The notes below the pieces were generated by a model, which worked only from the letters and a program-made list of their open reading frames with translations, was not told where the DNA came from and did not search any database. This document shows, one piece after another, positions 8,318 to 17,479 of a stretch of DNA of 64,000 nt (position 1 is the first letter of the stretch; each line of letters opens with the position of its first letter). The position numbers and the translations under genes were made by a program. The stretch is taken from NCBI GenBank assembly GCA_945905925.1, contig CAMDQN010000013.1, positions 1 through 64,000 of the forward strand, given 5' to 3'. Origin of the DNA: Singulisphaera sp. GP187 (GTDB taxonomy: Bacteria; Planctomycetota; Planctomycetia; Gemmatales; Gemmataceae).

Positions 8318-9676
8318 ATGCAAGCCACTCTCGGCCGCCGACAACTCCTCCAACTCGGCGGGATCAGCGTACTCGGGCTAGGCCTCCCGGACCTGCTGCG
8401 CGCGTCGCCTGGTGGGAGTCTCGCGAGTCGCGGCACGCCGAAGTCGTGTATCTTCATCGTGCAGTACGGCGGGTGTAGTCAGATCGACAGTTTCGACTTG
8501 AAGCCCGACGCGCCGGCGGAGATTCGCGGGCCGTTCAAGCCCATCGCGACGAGCGTTCCCGGCACGCGAATCTGCGAACACATGCCGCGCCTCGCGCGCC
8601 TCGCGGATCGGTATTGCCTCGTGCGCTCGATGACGCACGGCAATTCTGGGCACGACGGCGGGATGCACGTCTGCATGACCGGCCACTCTCAACCCGTCGA
8701 GAACACGCCATACTTCGGTTCGGTGGTAGCGAAGTTGTGCCCGCCAGCGGGGAACGTTCCGCCTTATGTGTGGCTGCAGAACCTCGCGGGCGACGTGCAA
8801 CCGCGATACCTCACCGGCGGCTTCCTGGGTGCAGCCTACGCGCCGCTTCGCGTCGGTACCGACCTCGATAATCCGTCCGCGCCCGGCTTCAAGGTGAAGT
8901 CGTTCGACCCGCCCGCGGACGTGCCGACCTCGCGCCTTCTCGACCGGCAGAAGTTGCTCGCGAGTGTCGAAGGTGCCGGGCAATCTCCGGCCGGTCCCGA
9001 ACCCGCGAACATGGGAAAGTACCGCGAGAAGGCGGTCGATCTGCTGACCGGGCCTGCAGCGCGTGTCGCGTTCGATCTGGATCGCGAGTCGAACCGCACG
9101 CGCGACCGCTACGGTCGTCACCCGCTTGGGCAGAATCTGCTGATGGCGCGCCGGCTCGTCGAAGCCGGGACGCGGCTCGTGAGCGTGACCGCGTGGACCG
9201 GGCTGCCGCCGGGCGAGAAGTTCCGCAATGTGCAGACCTGGGACATGCACGGCACCGGACCCGGATTGGGTAGCATCTTCGGCGCAGGCGCGTTCGGGTT
9301 AAGTTGGGCGCTGCCGCGAGTGGACGAAGCCGTGTCCGCGCTTCTCACCGATCTCGAAGATCGCGGGCTGTTGGAAACGACGCTCGTGGTGTTGGTCGGC
9401 GAGTTCGGGCGCACTCCGCGTGTGTCCGGCGACGGCCGCGACCACTGGCCGGCGTGCTACTCCGCGCTGCTCGCCGGTGCCGGTGTTCGCGGCGGGTTGG
9501 TGTACGGCTCGTCCGACAAGACCTCGGCTTACGTGAAAGACAGCCCGGTGCGCCCGGAAGACTTCGGAGCGACGCTCTTCCACGCTCTCGACGTGCCGCC
9601 GGAAACCAAACTCGGCGCCGACGGCTTCACCAAACCCGTGAGCGCTGGGAAGCCGGTTCTCGACCTCTTTGGTTGA
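8318..9676 (+). CDS. DUF1501 exported protein (paralogue 1)
   Basis: The product has 452 residues from the ATG at 8318. The N-terminus has a twin-arginine-like signal (LGRRQLLQLGGISVLGLGL). The mature part is a DUF1501 domain: QYGGCSQIDSFDLKPDAP near the start, an RSMTHGNSGHDGG block, and a C-terminal VLVGEFGRTPRVSGDGRDHWP block. DUF1501 belongs to the alkaline-phosphatase-like superfamily (a relation to sulfatases), and its enzymatic role in planctomycetes is unknown. These proteins are usually encoded next to PSCyt2/PSD1 genes, but the neighbours here are a channel and an esterase. A second paralogue is at 29977-31401. Confidence 0.92.
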   Translation: MQATLGRRQLLQLGGISVLGLGLPDLLRASPGGSLASRGTPKSCIFIVQYGGCSQIDSFDLKPDAPAEIRGPFKPIATSVPGTRICEHMPRLARLADRYCLVRSMTHGNSGHDGGMHVCMTGHSQPVENTPYFGSVVAKLCPPAGNVPPYVWLQNLAGDVQPRYLTGGFLGAAYAPLRVGTDLDNPSAPGFKVKSFDPPADVPTSRLLDRQKLLASVEGAGQSPAGPEPANMGKYREKAVDLLTGPAARVAFDLDRESNRTRDRYGRHPLGQNLLMARRLVEAGTRLVSVTAWTGLPPGEKFRNVQTWDMHGTGPGLGSIFGAGAFGLSWALPRVDEAVSALLTDLEDRGLLETTLVVLVGEFGRTPRVSGDGRDHWPACYSALLAGAGVRGGLVYGSSDKTSAYVKDSPVRPEDFGATLFHALDVPPETKLGADGFTKPVSAGKPVLDLFG

Positions 9677-9875
9677 CCCCACATTTTGCGCAATCGAACG
9701 ATCGTCATTCAAACGAACGACTACTCTCCATGTGGAACGTAGGTGCACTACGGCACCAAAACAGGCTGCGCGCTCCGCAAACGCGCGAACTGCACCGTTG
9801 CCTTTCCGCGCACAGGGGCTTAACCTGTCTGCGCCTACCATTCGCGATTCCCTCTGCACCTTTGGAGCCTCTCAA

Positions 9876-11498
9876 ATGCGTCCGTTCAAGGCCGTACTGT
9901 TCGCAGTAGCGGTGAGCGCGCTGTCGCTGGGCACTGCCCGCGCCGACGTCAAGCCGCACCCAATCTTCAACGACAACATGGTGCTTCAACAAGGCACCGA
10001 ACTCACCGTCTGGGGCAAGGCCGACCCGAACGAACAGGTCAACGTGTCACTCGAACAGAAAACCCCGAACGCGGTGGGAGTCGCCGCTGTCTCCGCGAAC
10101 GCCGACAAGGACGGGAACTGGTCCGTGAAGATCGGCAAGCAAACCGCCGGCACTGCGTACACCCTGACGGTCAAGGGGAAGGCGAATACCATCGCGTTCA
10201 AGAACGTCGCGGTGGGCGAGGTGTGGGTCTGCTCCGGTCAGTCGAACATGCAGTGGTCAGTGAACCAAGGCGAGACGCCCGACAAGGTGAAAGAAGGCGC
10301 GAAGAACCCGAACCTGCGCCTGTTCTACGTGCAGCGCCGACCGGCCAGCACGCCGCAGTACGACATCCCCGTGACCAAGACGGAAGGCATCTGGACCGAG
10401 TCCAACGCGGAGACGGTCGCGAACTTCTCGGCGGTCGCGTACCACTTCGGTCAGAAACTCCAGAAAGAACTCGGCGTACCGGTCGGACTGATCCACTCGT
10501 CGTGGGGCGGCACTGTGTGCGAAGCGTGGTGCAGCAAAGAGGCGCTCGCCGCCGTGCCCGAACTGAAGTACTTCGCCGACAATGCGGAGAAATCGTTCGC
10601 GGCCTACGAGCAACTGAAGAAGAGCTACGACCCGAAGAAGGCGCTCGCCGATTACGAGATCGCGCACGCGAAGTGGAAGGAAGCCGCTGACAAGGCCAAG
10701 GCCGACGGGAAGCCGGCACCGAAGGAGCCGACCAAGCCGGGCGCGAACCCCCCATCGCTCAACCCGAACATCCCCACGGCCCTCTACAACGGGATGATTC
10801 ACCCGATCCAGAACTTCAAAACGAAGGGCGCGATCTGGTATCAGGGCGAGTCGAACGCGGGCCGCGCGTACGAGTACCGCACACTGTTCCCGACGATGAT
10901 CAAGGACTGGCGCAAGCAGTACGCGTGTGACCTGCCGTTCATGCTGGTTCAACTCGCACCGTTCAGGGGCGGCGCGAGTGGCGTCGATTACGCCGAACTC
11001 CGTGACGCGCAGTTGCACGCGGCGCAGTCGCTGCCGAAGACCGGGATCGCGGTCATCACCGACGTGGGCAACGAGACCGACATTCACCCGAAGCCGAAGG
11101 GACCGGTCGGCGAACGGCTCGCGCTCGCGGCGCTGGGCATCGAGTACGCGAAGAAGATCGAGTACTACGGTCCCGTGCTGAAGGACGCGAAGTACGCGAG
11201 CGGCACCGCGACGCTGACGTTCACGCACGTCGGTGGCGGGCTGGTCGCGAAGGACGGCGACCTCATTGGGTTCCAGATCGCGGGCAAGGACGGGAAGTTC
11301 CACCCGGCGAAGGCGACGATCAAGGGCGACACGGTCGATGTGAAGAGCGACATGGTTGCGGAACCGACCGCGGTTCGCTACGGCTGGGTGAACTTCTCCA
11401 AGCCGACGCTGAACTTCTTCAACAAGGAAGGGCTGCCGGCCACGCCATTCCGCACGGACGACGCGCCGTACACGACGCAGCCGATGCCGAAAAAGTAA
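9876..11498 (+). CDS. Exported sialate O-acetylesterase family protein
   Basis: The product has 540 residues from the ATG at 9876; in-frame sequence further upstream overlaps the DUF1501 gene and is not coding in style. A signal peptide spans residues 1-24 (ending TARA). An immunoglobulin-like N-terminal domain (DNMVLQQGTELTVWG) precedes an SGNH-type esterase domain with nucleophile motif CSGQSNMQW and the downstream IWYQGESNA block. Family members remove O-acetyl groups from sialic acids or plant polysaccharides such as xylan or pectin. In a planctomycete the second is more plausible. It is transcribed with, or 200 bp after, the DUF1501 gene. Confidence 0.93.
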   Translation: MRPFKAVLFAVAVSALSLGTARADVKPHPIFNDNMVLQQGTELTVWGKADPNEQVNVSLEQKTPNAVGVAAVSANADKDGNWSVKIGKQTAGTAYTLTVKGKANTIAFKNVAVGEVWVCSGQSNMQWSVNQGETPDKVKEGAKNPNLRLFYVQRRPASTPQYDIPVTKTEGIWTESNAETVANFSAVAYHFGQKLQKELGVPVGLIHSSWGGTVCEAWCSKEALAAVPELKYFADNAEKSFAAYEQLKKSYDPKKALADYEIAHAKWKEAADKAKADGKPAPKEPTKPGANPPSLNPNIPTALYNGMIHPIQNFKTKGAIWYQGESNAGRAYEYRTLFPTMIKDWRKQYACDLPFMLVQLAPFRGGASGVDYAELRDAQLHAAQSLPKTGIAVITDVGNETDIHPKPKGPVGERLALAALGIEYAKKIEYYGPVLKDAKYASGTATLTFTHVGGGLVAKDGDLIGFQIAGKDGKFHPAKATIKGDTVDVKSDMVAEPTAVRYGWVNFSKPTLNFFNKEGLPATPFRTDDAPYTTQPMPKK

Positions 11499-11539
11499 GG
11501 TATTCGTCTCGCGGCTAACGTGTTTGCTGGGGGGTTCGT

Positions 11540-12787
11540 ATGGCGAATCGTGTGGTCGTCGTTGGCGGCGGCGTGGTGGGCGCCTGTTGCGCCTATTACC
11601 TATCGAAAGCCGGGCACGCGGTCACGGTGGTCGATCGTGGCGCGTTCGGGTCGGGCTGCTCGCACGCGAACTGCGGCTACGTGTGTCCGAGTCACGTGCT
11701 GCCGTTCGCCGCGCCTGGCGCGCTCTGGACAACACTCAAAACGCTCTTCAAACGGAACTCGCCGCTCAAGGTCCGGCCCCGCGTCGTACTCGCGAACCTG
11801 CGCTGGTTCACCGGCTTCGCCCGCAAGTGCAACACGCGCGACATGATGGCCGCCGGCCGCGCGATTCAGGCGCTGCTCAACTCCTCTCGGGTGCTGTTCG
11901 ATGAACTGATCGCGAACGAGCGAATTGAGTGCGAATGGGAGTCGAAGGGGCTGCTATTCGTCTTCCAAACGCAGAAGCACTTCGACCACTACGCCCACAC
12001 CGACGAACTCCTACACCGCGAGTTCAACATGCCCGCGAAGCGGTTCGATTCGGGCGCACTCGCCGCGCTCGAACCGGCACTGAAGCCCGGTATGGCCGGT
12101 GGCTATCTGTACGAGTCCGACGCGCACCTTCGCCCGGACCGGCTGATGGGTGAGTTGAAGCGTGTGTTGCTCGCGCGCGGCGTCGAGATTCGCGACAACT
12201 GTGCCGCTCGCGGCTTCGCGAGTACCAACGGCCTCGCGACCGCACTGAAAACAAGCTCTGGTGAGGTAGGAGCCGACCAATTCGTGATTGCGACCGGCGC
12301 GTGGACGCCGCAGTTGAACGCCGAACTTGGGTGCCGCGTGCCGATTCAGCCCGGGAAGGGCTACTCGGTCACGATGCCGCGACCCGCGATCTGCCCGGAG
12401 TACCCACTCATCTTCGAGGAACACCGCGTCGCGGTCACACCGTTCGCGAGCGGCTACCGTTTGGGTTCCACGATGGAGTTCGCGGGTTACGACGACACAC
12501 TGAACCGGTCGCGACTGTCGCTGCTCACGGATGCCGCGAAGTTGTACCTCCGCGACCCGCTGGCTGAACCGGTGCAGGAAGAGTGGTGGGGCTGGCGCCC
12601 GATGACGTTCGACGGGTTACCCGTGATCGACCGCGCGCCGGCTGCGAGCAACGTGCTGATTGCCGCTGGACACAACATGCTCGGCCTCTCGATGGCGCCC
12701 GCGACTGGGAAGTTGGTCAGCGAGATGTTGGGTGCAGCAGCGACGCACATTGATGCCGCGCCGTACGCGCTCAAACGATTGGCTTGA
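11540..12787 (+). CDS. FAD-dependent amino acid dehydrogenase (DadA/DAO family)
   Basis: The 415-residue protein starts with a Rossmann FAD motif (VVVVGGGVVGACCAYYLSKAG, residues 4-24). It has the DAO-superfamily C-terminal motif GWRPMTFDGLPVIDR and a closing GHNMLGLSMAP segment that contacts FAD. DadA-type enzymes oxidise D-amino acids to 2-oxoacids and ammonia, passing electrons to the respiratory chain. Substrate is unknown here. Length (about 415-430) fits DadA. The stop codon lies inside a 10-bp hairpin (12776-12802). Confidence 0.9.
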   Translation: MANRVVVVGGGVVGACCAYYLSKAGHAVTVVDRGAFGSGCSHANCGYVCPSHVLPFAAPGALWTTLKTLFKRNSPLKVRPRVVLANLRWFTGFARKCNTRDMMAAGRAIQALLNSSRVLFDELIANERIECEWESKGLLFVFQTQKHFDHYAHTDELLHREFNMPAKRFDSGALAALEPALKPGMAGGYLYESDAHLRPDRLMGELKRVLLARGVEIRDNCAARGFASTNGLATALKTSSGEVGADQFVIATGAWTPQLNAELGCRVPIQPGKGYSVTMPRPAICPEYPLIFEEHRVAVTPFASGYRLGSTMEFAGYDDTLNRSRLSLLTDAAKLYLRDPLAEPVQEEWWGWRPMTFDGLPVIDRAPAASNVLIAAGHNMLGLSMAPATGKLVSEMLGAAATHIDAAPYALKRLA

Positions 12788-12817
12788 GCGACAAGCCAAT
12801 CGATTGCAACCGATTGG
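12776..12817. terminator. Stop-overlapping hairpins between convergent genes
   Basis: A perfect 10-bp stem (12776-12785 with 12793-12802, loop GAGCGAC) covers the stop codon of the DadA-like gene. An alternative 7-bp stem pairs 12796-12802 with 12811-12817. The two are mutually exclusive and sit in the 42-bp gap before the converging amidase gene, so a bidirectional terminator is likely. Confidence 0.65.
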
Positions 12818-12829
12818 GTGAACTGCGAC

Positions 12830-13708
12830 TCAATCAGCAACCCTTTTGGTGATGCCTCCATAAGCATCGATGCGCCGGTCTCGGAAGAACGGCCAGTTGC
12901 GACGCACGTCCTCCATGAGCTTGCGACTGCACTCCACGACGAGAACCTCTTCCCTGTCGGTACTCCCGCGTTTCAGGACGCGCCCGAATGGGTCGCAGAC
13001 AAACGACTGACCCCAGAACTCTAGCCCCTCGCCCACGATGACTTCGTGCCCGACGCGATTCACGGCGCAGACGTAGGTGCCGTTCGCGATGGCGTGCCCA
13101 CGCATGCTCGTTTCCCATGCGGAATGCTGCCCTTCGCCGTACTCTTCCTTCTCGCGCGGGTGCCAGCCGATCGCGGTCGGGTAGAAGATCACCTCCGCGC
13201 CTTGTAGCGCCGTGAGCCGCGCCGCTTCGGGATACCACTGGTCCCAGCACACCAACGTGCCGACCTTCGCCGCCGGGGTGGTGAAGGCCTTGAAGCCGAG
13301 ATCGCCGGGCGTGAAGTAGAACTTCTCGAGGAACAGCGGGTCGTCCGGGATGTGCATCTTGCGGTACAACCCGAGCAGGTTCCCGCCGGCGTCATGAACG
13401 GTCGCGGTGTTGTGGTACACGCCCGCCATCCGGCGCTCGAACAACGACCCGACTACCACAACCTTGTTGTTCTTCGCGGCGGCGCTGAGGCGTTCCTCGC
13501 TCGGACCGGGGATCGGTTCCGCCAAGTCGAATAGCGCGATGTCTTCCTTCTGGCAGAAGTAGTAGCCGGTAAACAACTCCGGCAGGCACACCACCTGCGC
13601 CCCTTGTTTCGCGGCCTCGGCTATAGCGGCCTCCGCTTTCGCGAGGTTCGTATCGCGGTCTGGGCTGATCTTCATCTGCACCGCGGCGATCGTAAAGGTA
13701 TCTGCCAT
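12830..13708 (-). CDS. Carbon-nitrogen hydrolase, N-carbamoylputrescine amidase-like
   Basis: The product has 292 residues from the ATG at 13708, preceded by a strong GGAGGAGG ribosome binding site. It belongs to the nitrilase superfamily; the catalytic triad is visible as E44 (PELFTG), K117 (YRKMHIPDD) and C154 (VCWDQWYPE). The [10 protein letters not shown] and [11 protein letters not shown] wording is that of N-carbamoylputrescine amidases (AguB), which turn N-carbamoylputrescine into putrescine, CO2 and ammonia. No agmatine deiminase gene is in the window, so the pathway link is unproven. It diverges from acs. Confidence 0.88.
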   Translation of the reverse strand: MADTFTIAAVQMKISPDRDTNLAKAEAAIAEAAKQGAQVVCLPELFTGYYFCQKEDIALFDLAEPIPGPSEERLSAAAKNNKVVVVGSLFERRMAGVYHNTATVHDAGGNLLGLYRKMHIPDDPLFLEKFYFTPGDLGFKAFTTPAAKVGTLVCWDQWYPEAARLTALQGAEVIFYPTAIGWHPREKEEYGEGQHSAWETSMRGHAIANGTYVCAVNRVGHEVIVGEGLEFWGQSFVCDPFGRVLKRGSTDREEVLVVECSRKLMEDVRRNWPFFRDRRIDAYGGITKRVAD

Positions 13709-13770
13709 GCCTCCTCCGTTGCGGTTCGGTCCGTTCCGGCCTAATCTGAGCCTACTCGCTATGGTCGTTG

Positions 13771-13823
13771 TAGGGTGGGCACCGCCCACCGCAAGCGTGT
13801 CCCAGTGGGCGGTGTCCACCCCA
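13771..13823. repeat. Inverted repeat in the amidase/acs divergent gap
   Basis: The arms 13771-13790 and 13804-13823 match at about 17 of 20 positions around a 13-nt spacer. It ends 12 bp before the acs ATG, where it could fold in the acs leader and hide the ribosome binding region, or serve as an operator-like palindrome. It could equally be one more interspersed palindrome. Confidence 0.6.
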
Positions 13824-13835
13824 CGAGAAACGAAT

Positions 13836-15788
13836 ATGTCCTCTCCAGAAAAGAACATTACCAGTGTCCTGAAGGAAACGCGGCAGTTCCCGCCGTCGGC
13901 GGAGTTCGTCGCACAGGCGAACGTGAGCGCCGCCGAGCGCGACAGGCTCGCGGAGTGGGCCGCACGCGACCCGGATGGCTTCTGGGCGGAGCAAGCGAAA
14001 TCGCTCCACTGGTTCAAGCCGTGGGATAAGGTGCTCGATTGGAGCAACTCGCCGCACGCGAAATGGTTCGTCGGCGGGAAGATCAACGCGAGCGATAACT
14101 GCCTCGACCGGCACCTCGCGACACGCGGCAACAAGGCCGCGCTCGTGTGGGAAGGTGAACCTGGCGATTCGCGTACGCTCACCTACCAGCAACTCCATCG
14201 CGAAGTGTGCAAGTTCGCGAACGCGCTCAAGTCGCTCGGCGTGGTTCAGGGCGATCGCGTCACGATCTACATGCCGATGATACCGGAAGCGGCAATCGCG
14301 ATGCTCGCGTGCGCCCGGATCGGCGCGATGCACTCGGTTGTGTTCGGTGGGTTCTCCGCGGAAGCGGTCGCCGATCGTAACAACGACGCCGCATCGAAGT
14401 TGGTCATCACCGCCGACGGCAGTTGGCGCCGCGGCAAAGTCGTGCCGCTCAAGGCGAACGTGGATGCGGCACTGGAGAAATCACCGACCGTCGAGAAGTG
14501 CGTGGTGTTCAACCGCTGCAACAACGCGGTGGACATGAAGGCCGGGCGCGACGTCTGGTGGCACGACCTGATGGCGAACGCCAGCCCCGATTGCCCCGCG
14601 GAACAACTCGACAGCGAACACCCGCTGTTCATCCTCTACACATCGGGCAGCACCGGGAAGCCCAAGGGCGTGCTGCACACCACCGGCGGCTACCTGCTCG
14701 GTACTTCACTCACGCACAAGTGGGTCTTCGACATCAAGGAAGACGACGTTTACTGGTGTACCGCGGACGTGGGTTGGGTGACCGGGCACAGTTACATCGT
14801 GTACGGCCCGCTCTGCAACGGCAGCACCGTTGTCATGTACGAGGGTGCTCCTAATCAACCGCGCGAAGACCGGTTCTGGGAGATCATCGCGAAGTACAAG
14901 GTCACGATCTTCTACACCGCGCCGACCGCGATTCGCGCATTCATCAAGTGGGGCGATCAACACCCGAAGGGCCACGATCTCTCTTCGCTGCGGTTGCTCG
15001 GGAGCGTCGGTGAACCGATCAACCCGGAAGCGTGGATGTGGTACCAGTCAGTCATCGGCGGTGGGCGCTGCCCGATCGTCGATACGTGGTGGCAGACCGA
15101 AACCGGCGCGATCATGATTTCACCGCTGCCAGGCGCGGTGCCCACCAAACCCGGCAGCGCGACCAAGCCGCTCCCGGGCATCGCGGCGGAAGTCGTCGAT
15201 AAGCAGGGCAACCCGGTGCCTGCGGGTTCGGGCGGATTCCTCGTCGTGAAACGCCCGTGGCCGAGCATGATGCGAACCATCTACGGCGATGACGATCGCT
15301 ACAAGGCGACCTACTGGAGCAACTACCCCGGCATTTACTTCACCGCGGACGGCGCGCGCCAGGACGCGGACGGCTACATCTGGGTCATGGGTCGCGTGGA
15401 CGACGTGCTGAACGTGAGCGGTCACCGGCTCAGCACGATGGAAGTGGAGAGCGCGCTGGTTCACCACCCGAAAGTCGCGGAGGCCGCCGTGGTCGGGAAA
15501 CCGGATGACCTGAAGGGCGAAGGGATCGTCTGCTTCGTCACATTGAAGCAAGGTGTGACCCCAACCGACGAACTGAAGTCCGAGTTGAAATCGCACGTAG
15601 TGAAGGACATCGGTGCGCTGGCGCGGCCGGACGAAATCCGCTTTACGGACACGCTGCCGAAGACGCGCAGCGGGAAAATCATGCGGCGGTTCCTGCGCGA
15701 CATCGCGGCCGGGCGCCAGTCCACCGGCGACGCGACCACGCTCGAAGACCTTAACGTGCTCGCAAAGTTGCGCGAAGAAGACGAGTAA
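13836..15788 (+). CDS. acs: Acetyl-CoA synthetase
   Basis: The 650-residue protein matches AMP-forming acetyl-CoA synthetase in length and motifs: N-terminal ACAS block ([21 protein letters not shown]), phosphate loop [31 protein letters not shown], and the C-terminal TRSGKIMRR with the lysine that is acetylated in regulated enzymes. It activates acetate to acetyl-CoA in the cytoplasm. The start at 13836 is the ATG nearest the conserved N-terminus; upstream sequence holds a palindrome. It is monocistronic, followed by a large hairpin. Confidence 0.97.
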   Translation: MSSPEKNITSVLKETRQFPPSAEFVAQANVSAAERDRLAEWAARDPDGFWAEQAKSLHWFKPWDKVLDWSNSPHAKWFVGGKINASDNCLDRHLATRGNKAALVWEGEPGDSRTLTYQQLHREVCKFANALKSLGVVQGDRVTIYMPMIPEAAIAMLACARIGAMHSVVFGGFSAEAVADRNNDAASKLVITADGSWRRGKVVPLKANVDAALEKSPTVEKCVVFNRCNNAVDMKAGRDVWWHDLMANASPDCPAEQLDSEHPLFILYTSGSTGKPKGVLHTTGGYLLGTSLTHKWVFDIKEDDVYWCTADVGWVTGHSYIVYGPLCNGSTVVMYEGAPNQPREDRFWEIIAKYKVTIFYTAPTAIRAFIKWGDQHPKGHDLSSLRLLGSVGEPINPEAWMWYQSVIGGGRCPIVDTWWQTETGAIMISPLPGAVPTKPGSATKPLPGIAAEVVDKQGNPVPAGSGGFLVVKRPWPSMMRTIYGDDDRYKATYWSNYPGIYFTADGARQDADGYIWVMGRVDDVLNVSGHRLSTMEVESALVHHPKVAEAAVVGKPDDLKGEGIVCFVTLKQGVTPTDELKSELKSHVVKDIGALARPDEIRFTDTLPKTRSGKIMRRFLRDIAAGRQSTGDATTLEDLNVLAKLREEDE

Positions 15789-15800
15789 TTGTAATGTGAC

Positions 15801-15885
15801 ACCACATCACGACACCAGCCCGCAACGCCAGTAAGGGGTCAAGCAAGACCCTTGCTGGTGTTGCGGGCTGGTGTCCTGATGTGGT
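15801..15885. terminator. Long hairpin between convergent acs and exported-protein genes
   Basis: The arms 15801-15840 and 15847-15885 are near-perfect reverse complements (about 39 bp) with a six-base loop. It lies 12 bp after the acs stop and 22 bp before the converging gene's stop. It is far longer than a usual intrinsic terminator and has no clear T-run, so it may be an interspersed palindrome acting as a bidirectional terminator. Confidence 0.8.
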
Positions 15886-15907
15886 GGGTGGGGTGGTCGC
15901 ACTCGCC

Positions 15908-17419
15908 TCACGCGAGCGCCGCGCGAGTGCGCTTCACGAGTGCCGAATCCGGCGCGTCGCTCCCCCTCAGCCAGAACACGCTCGCGGCCAGGAAGTGGTC
16001 CCGCCACTCCGGTGAGACGAAACCCGCGTCCTCCATCACCGACGTGCTGAACTTGTAGTCGTGCGCGTCGGTGCCCTTCATGAAGATGAGTCGGCGGCCC
16101 TCGTCGATAAAGTCCTTCGCTTTCTTCGGGTCCGCCTTCAACACCGTGAGCGCGGTCCGCGCCGCAGTCTCCTTGTCGCGCGACAGTTCTGCGTACACGT
16201 CACCCACACTAAATTTTTTCGCCTCGATCCGCCCGTTGAGTTCGTCGATCTTCGCGTCGCCGACTTTGCCGCGAGCCTTCATCGCGTCGCGGAACATCGG
16301 CAGGAACGACGCCGCTTGCAACAGGAGCAGCTTGCGCAAGTCGGCGTCGCCGGTCGTGCGCGCCGCGTAGTGCAGCGCGTTCAGCGTGGTGAGCGTGTGC
16401 AACCCGACGATGCCCGGTTGCCGCATCAGCAACTCACCGGCACCGAGGAACAACCCGTCCCACATGAATCGCGGCGACACGCCGAAGTCCATGTGATGGG
16501 CGACAGCTTCGCCCATCTGATCGGCTGTCGCGGTGCGGAGCAACTTGATCAATTCGGCCGTCAGTTTGGGTGCCGGCCCATCGGCGACCCCGCGCGGCTG
16601 TTTGGGGTTCCGCACGCGCTCCGCGTTCTTACGACCGGTCCGGTCCGGTTCGAGGTCTTCCTTCGCGGGGTTCTTGCCGTCGTGCTTGAGCAGCGCGAAC
16701 GCCAGCGATCGCAACACCGGTTCCGCGTGGTGCCAGCCGATCACCTCCAGCGTTCGGAACGCGTTGCACACGTAGATGATTTTGTGGCCGATGTCGCGGA
16801 AGTCGCGGCTCCCGTACTTCGCGAACAGGTCGAACAACTCGCCCGCCGTCAGGGAACGCGCCGCTCCGGACACGGCCGCGTCCGCGGCTTCGACGTCCCA
16901 GTTGTCCATTGCGGTCGTGAAGGCGAGGCGCGCTTTCTGCGCGGTCGGAACCTTCGACTCGTTCGCCGGTTTCATCCGCCAGCCGCTTTCCTTCAGGTTT
17001 GTCGCCTGTGCGCCTTTGAAGCCGTCGAGTGCCCAGAAGATGGGAAGCCAGCGCTCGTTATCTGGACCCGCGAGCGCGGCCTGGTGCGCCGAGTTCACGA
17101 CCAACACCGCGTGGAACTTGAACCCGACGCTCGGCCGCGGTTGCACGTTCCGCACGCCGGCAAGCAGCAGACCCGCCAGCACTTCGCGATACGAAAGTCC
17201 CTTCTTGATGCGGCTTCCGATCTCTTCGAGCAACTTGCTGCGCTCGGTGTCTTCGATGAGCCGCACGAGCGGTTCGATGTCGGGAGCTAGGCTGACCAGG
17301 TCTTTGTCGAGTTTGGTGTCCGCGGCGCTCACCGACGGGAGATCAGAGAGGAACGCGAGACCCGCGCCGAACGCGGCGGAAGACTGGATAAACGTTCGGC
17401 GGTCGGGAGAGGTTGACAT
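15908..17419 (-). CDS. Tat-type exported protein of unknown family (paralogue A)
   Basis: The 503-residue protein has a twin-arginine signal (DRRTFIQSSAAFGAGLAF, residues 6-23). The mature part looks mostly helical, and I cannot name the family. Visible landmarks are GFKFHAVLVV near residue 100, GHKIIYVCNAFRTLEVIGWHH in the middle, GLHTLTTLNALHYAA in the second half, and a C-terminal GTDAHDYKFSTSVMED. The same layout, including the early GF-x-x-H and the late H-x-x-K, is found in the protein at 45385-46950, so the two are distant paralogues. The conserved histidines suggest metal binding or catalysis, but no function is assigned. Confidence 0.8.
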   Translation of the reverse strand: MSTSPDRRTFIQSSAAFGAGLAFLSDLPSVSAADTKLDKDLVSLAPDIEPLVRLIEDTERSKLLEEIGSRIKKGLSYREVLAGLLLAGVRNVQPRPSVGFKFHAVLVVNSAHQAALAGPDNERWLPIFWALDGFKGAQATNLKESGWRMKPANESKVPTAQKARLAFTTAMDNWDVEAADAAVSGAARSLTAGELFDLFAKYGSRDFRDIGHKIIYVCNAFRTLEVIGWHHAEPVLRSLAFALLKHDGKNPAKEDLEPDRTGRKNAERVRNPKQPRGVADGPAPKLTAELIKLLRTATADQMGEAVAHHMDFGVSPRFMWDGLFLGAGELLMRQPGIVGLHTLTTLNALHYAARTTGDADLRKLLLLQAASFLPMFRDAMKARGKVGDAKIDELNGRIEAKKFSVGDVYAELSRDKETAARTALTVLKADPKKAKDFIDEGRRLIFMKGTDAHDYKFSTSVMEDAGFVSPEWRDHFLAASVFWLRGSDAPDSALVKRTRAALA

Positions 17420-17479
17420 GCCATCGCTCCGGGAGAAGTGGAGACCGGTGGCATTGTACCGCGCCAGAGTTCGACACGG

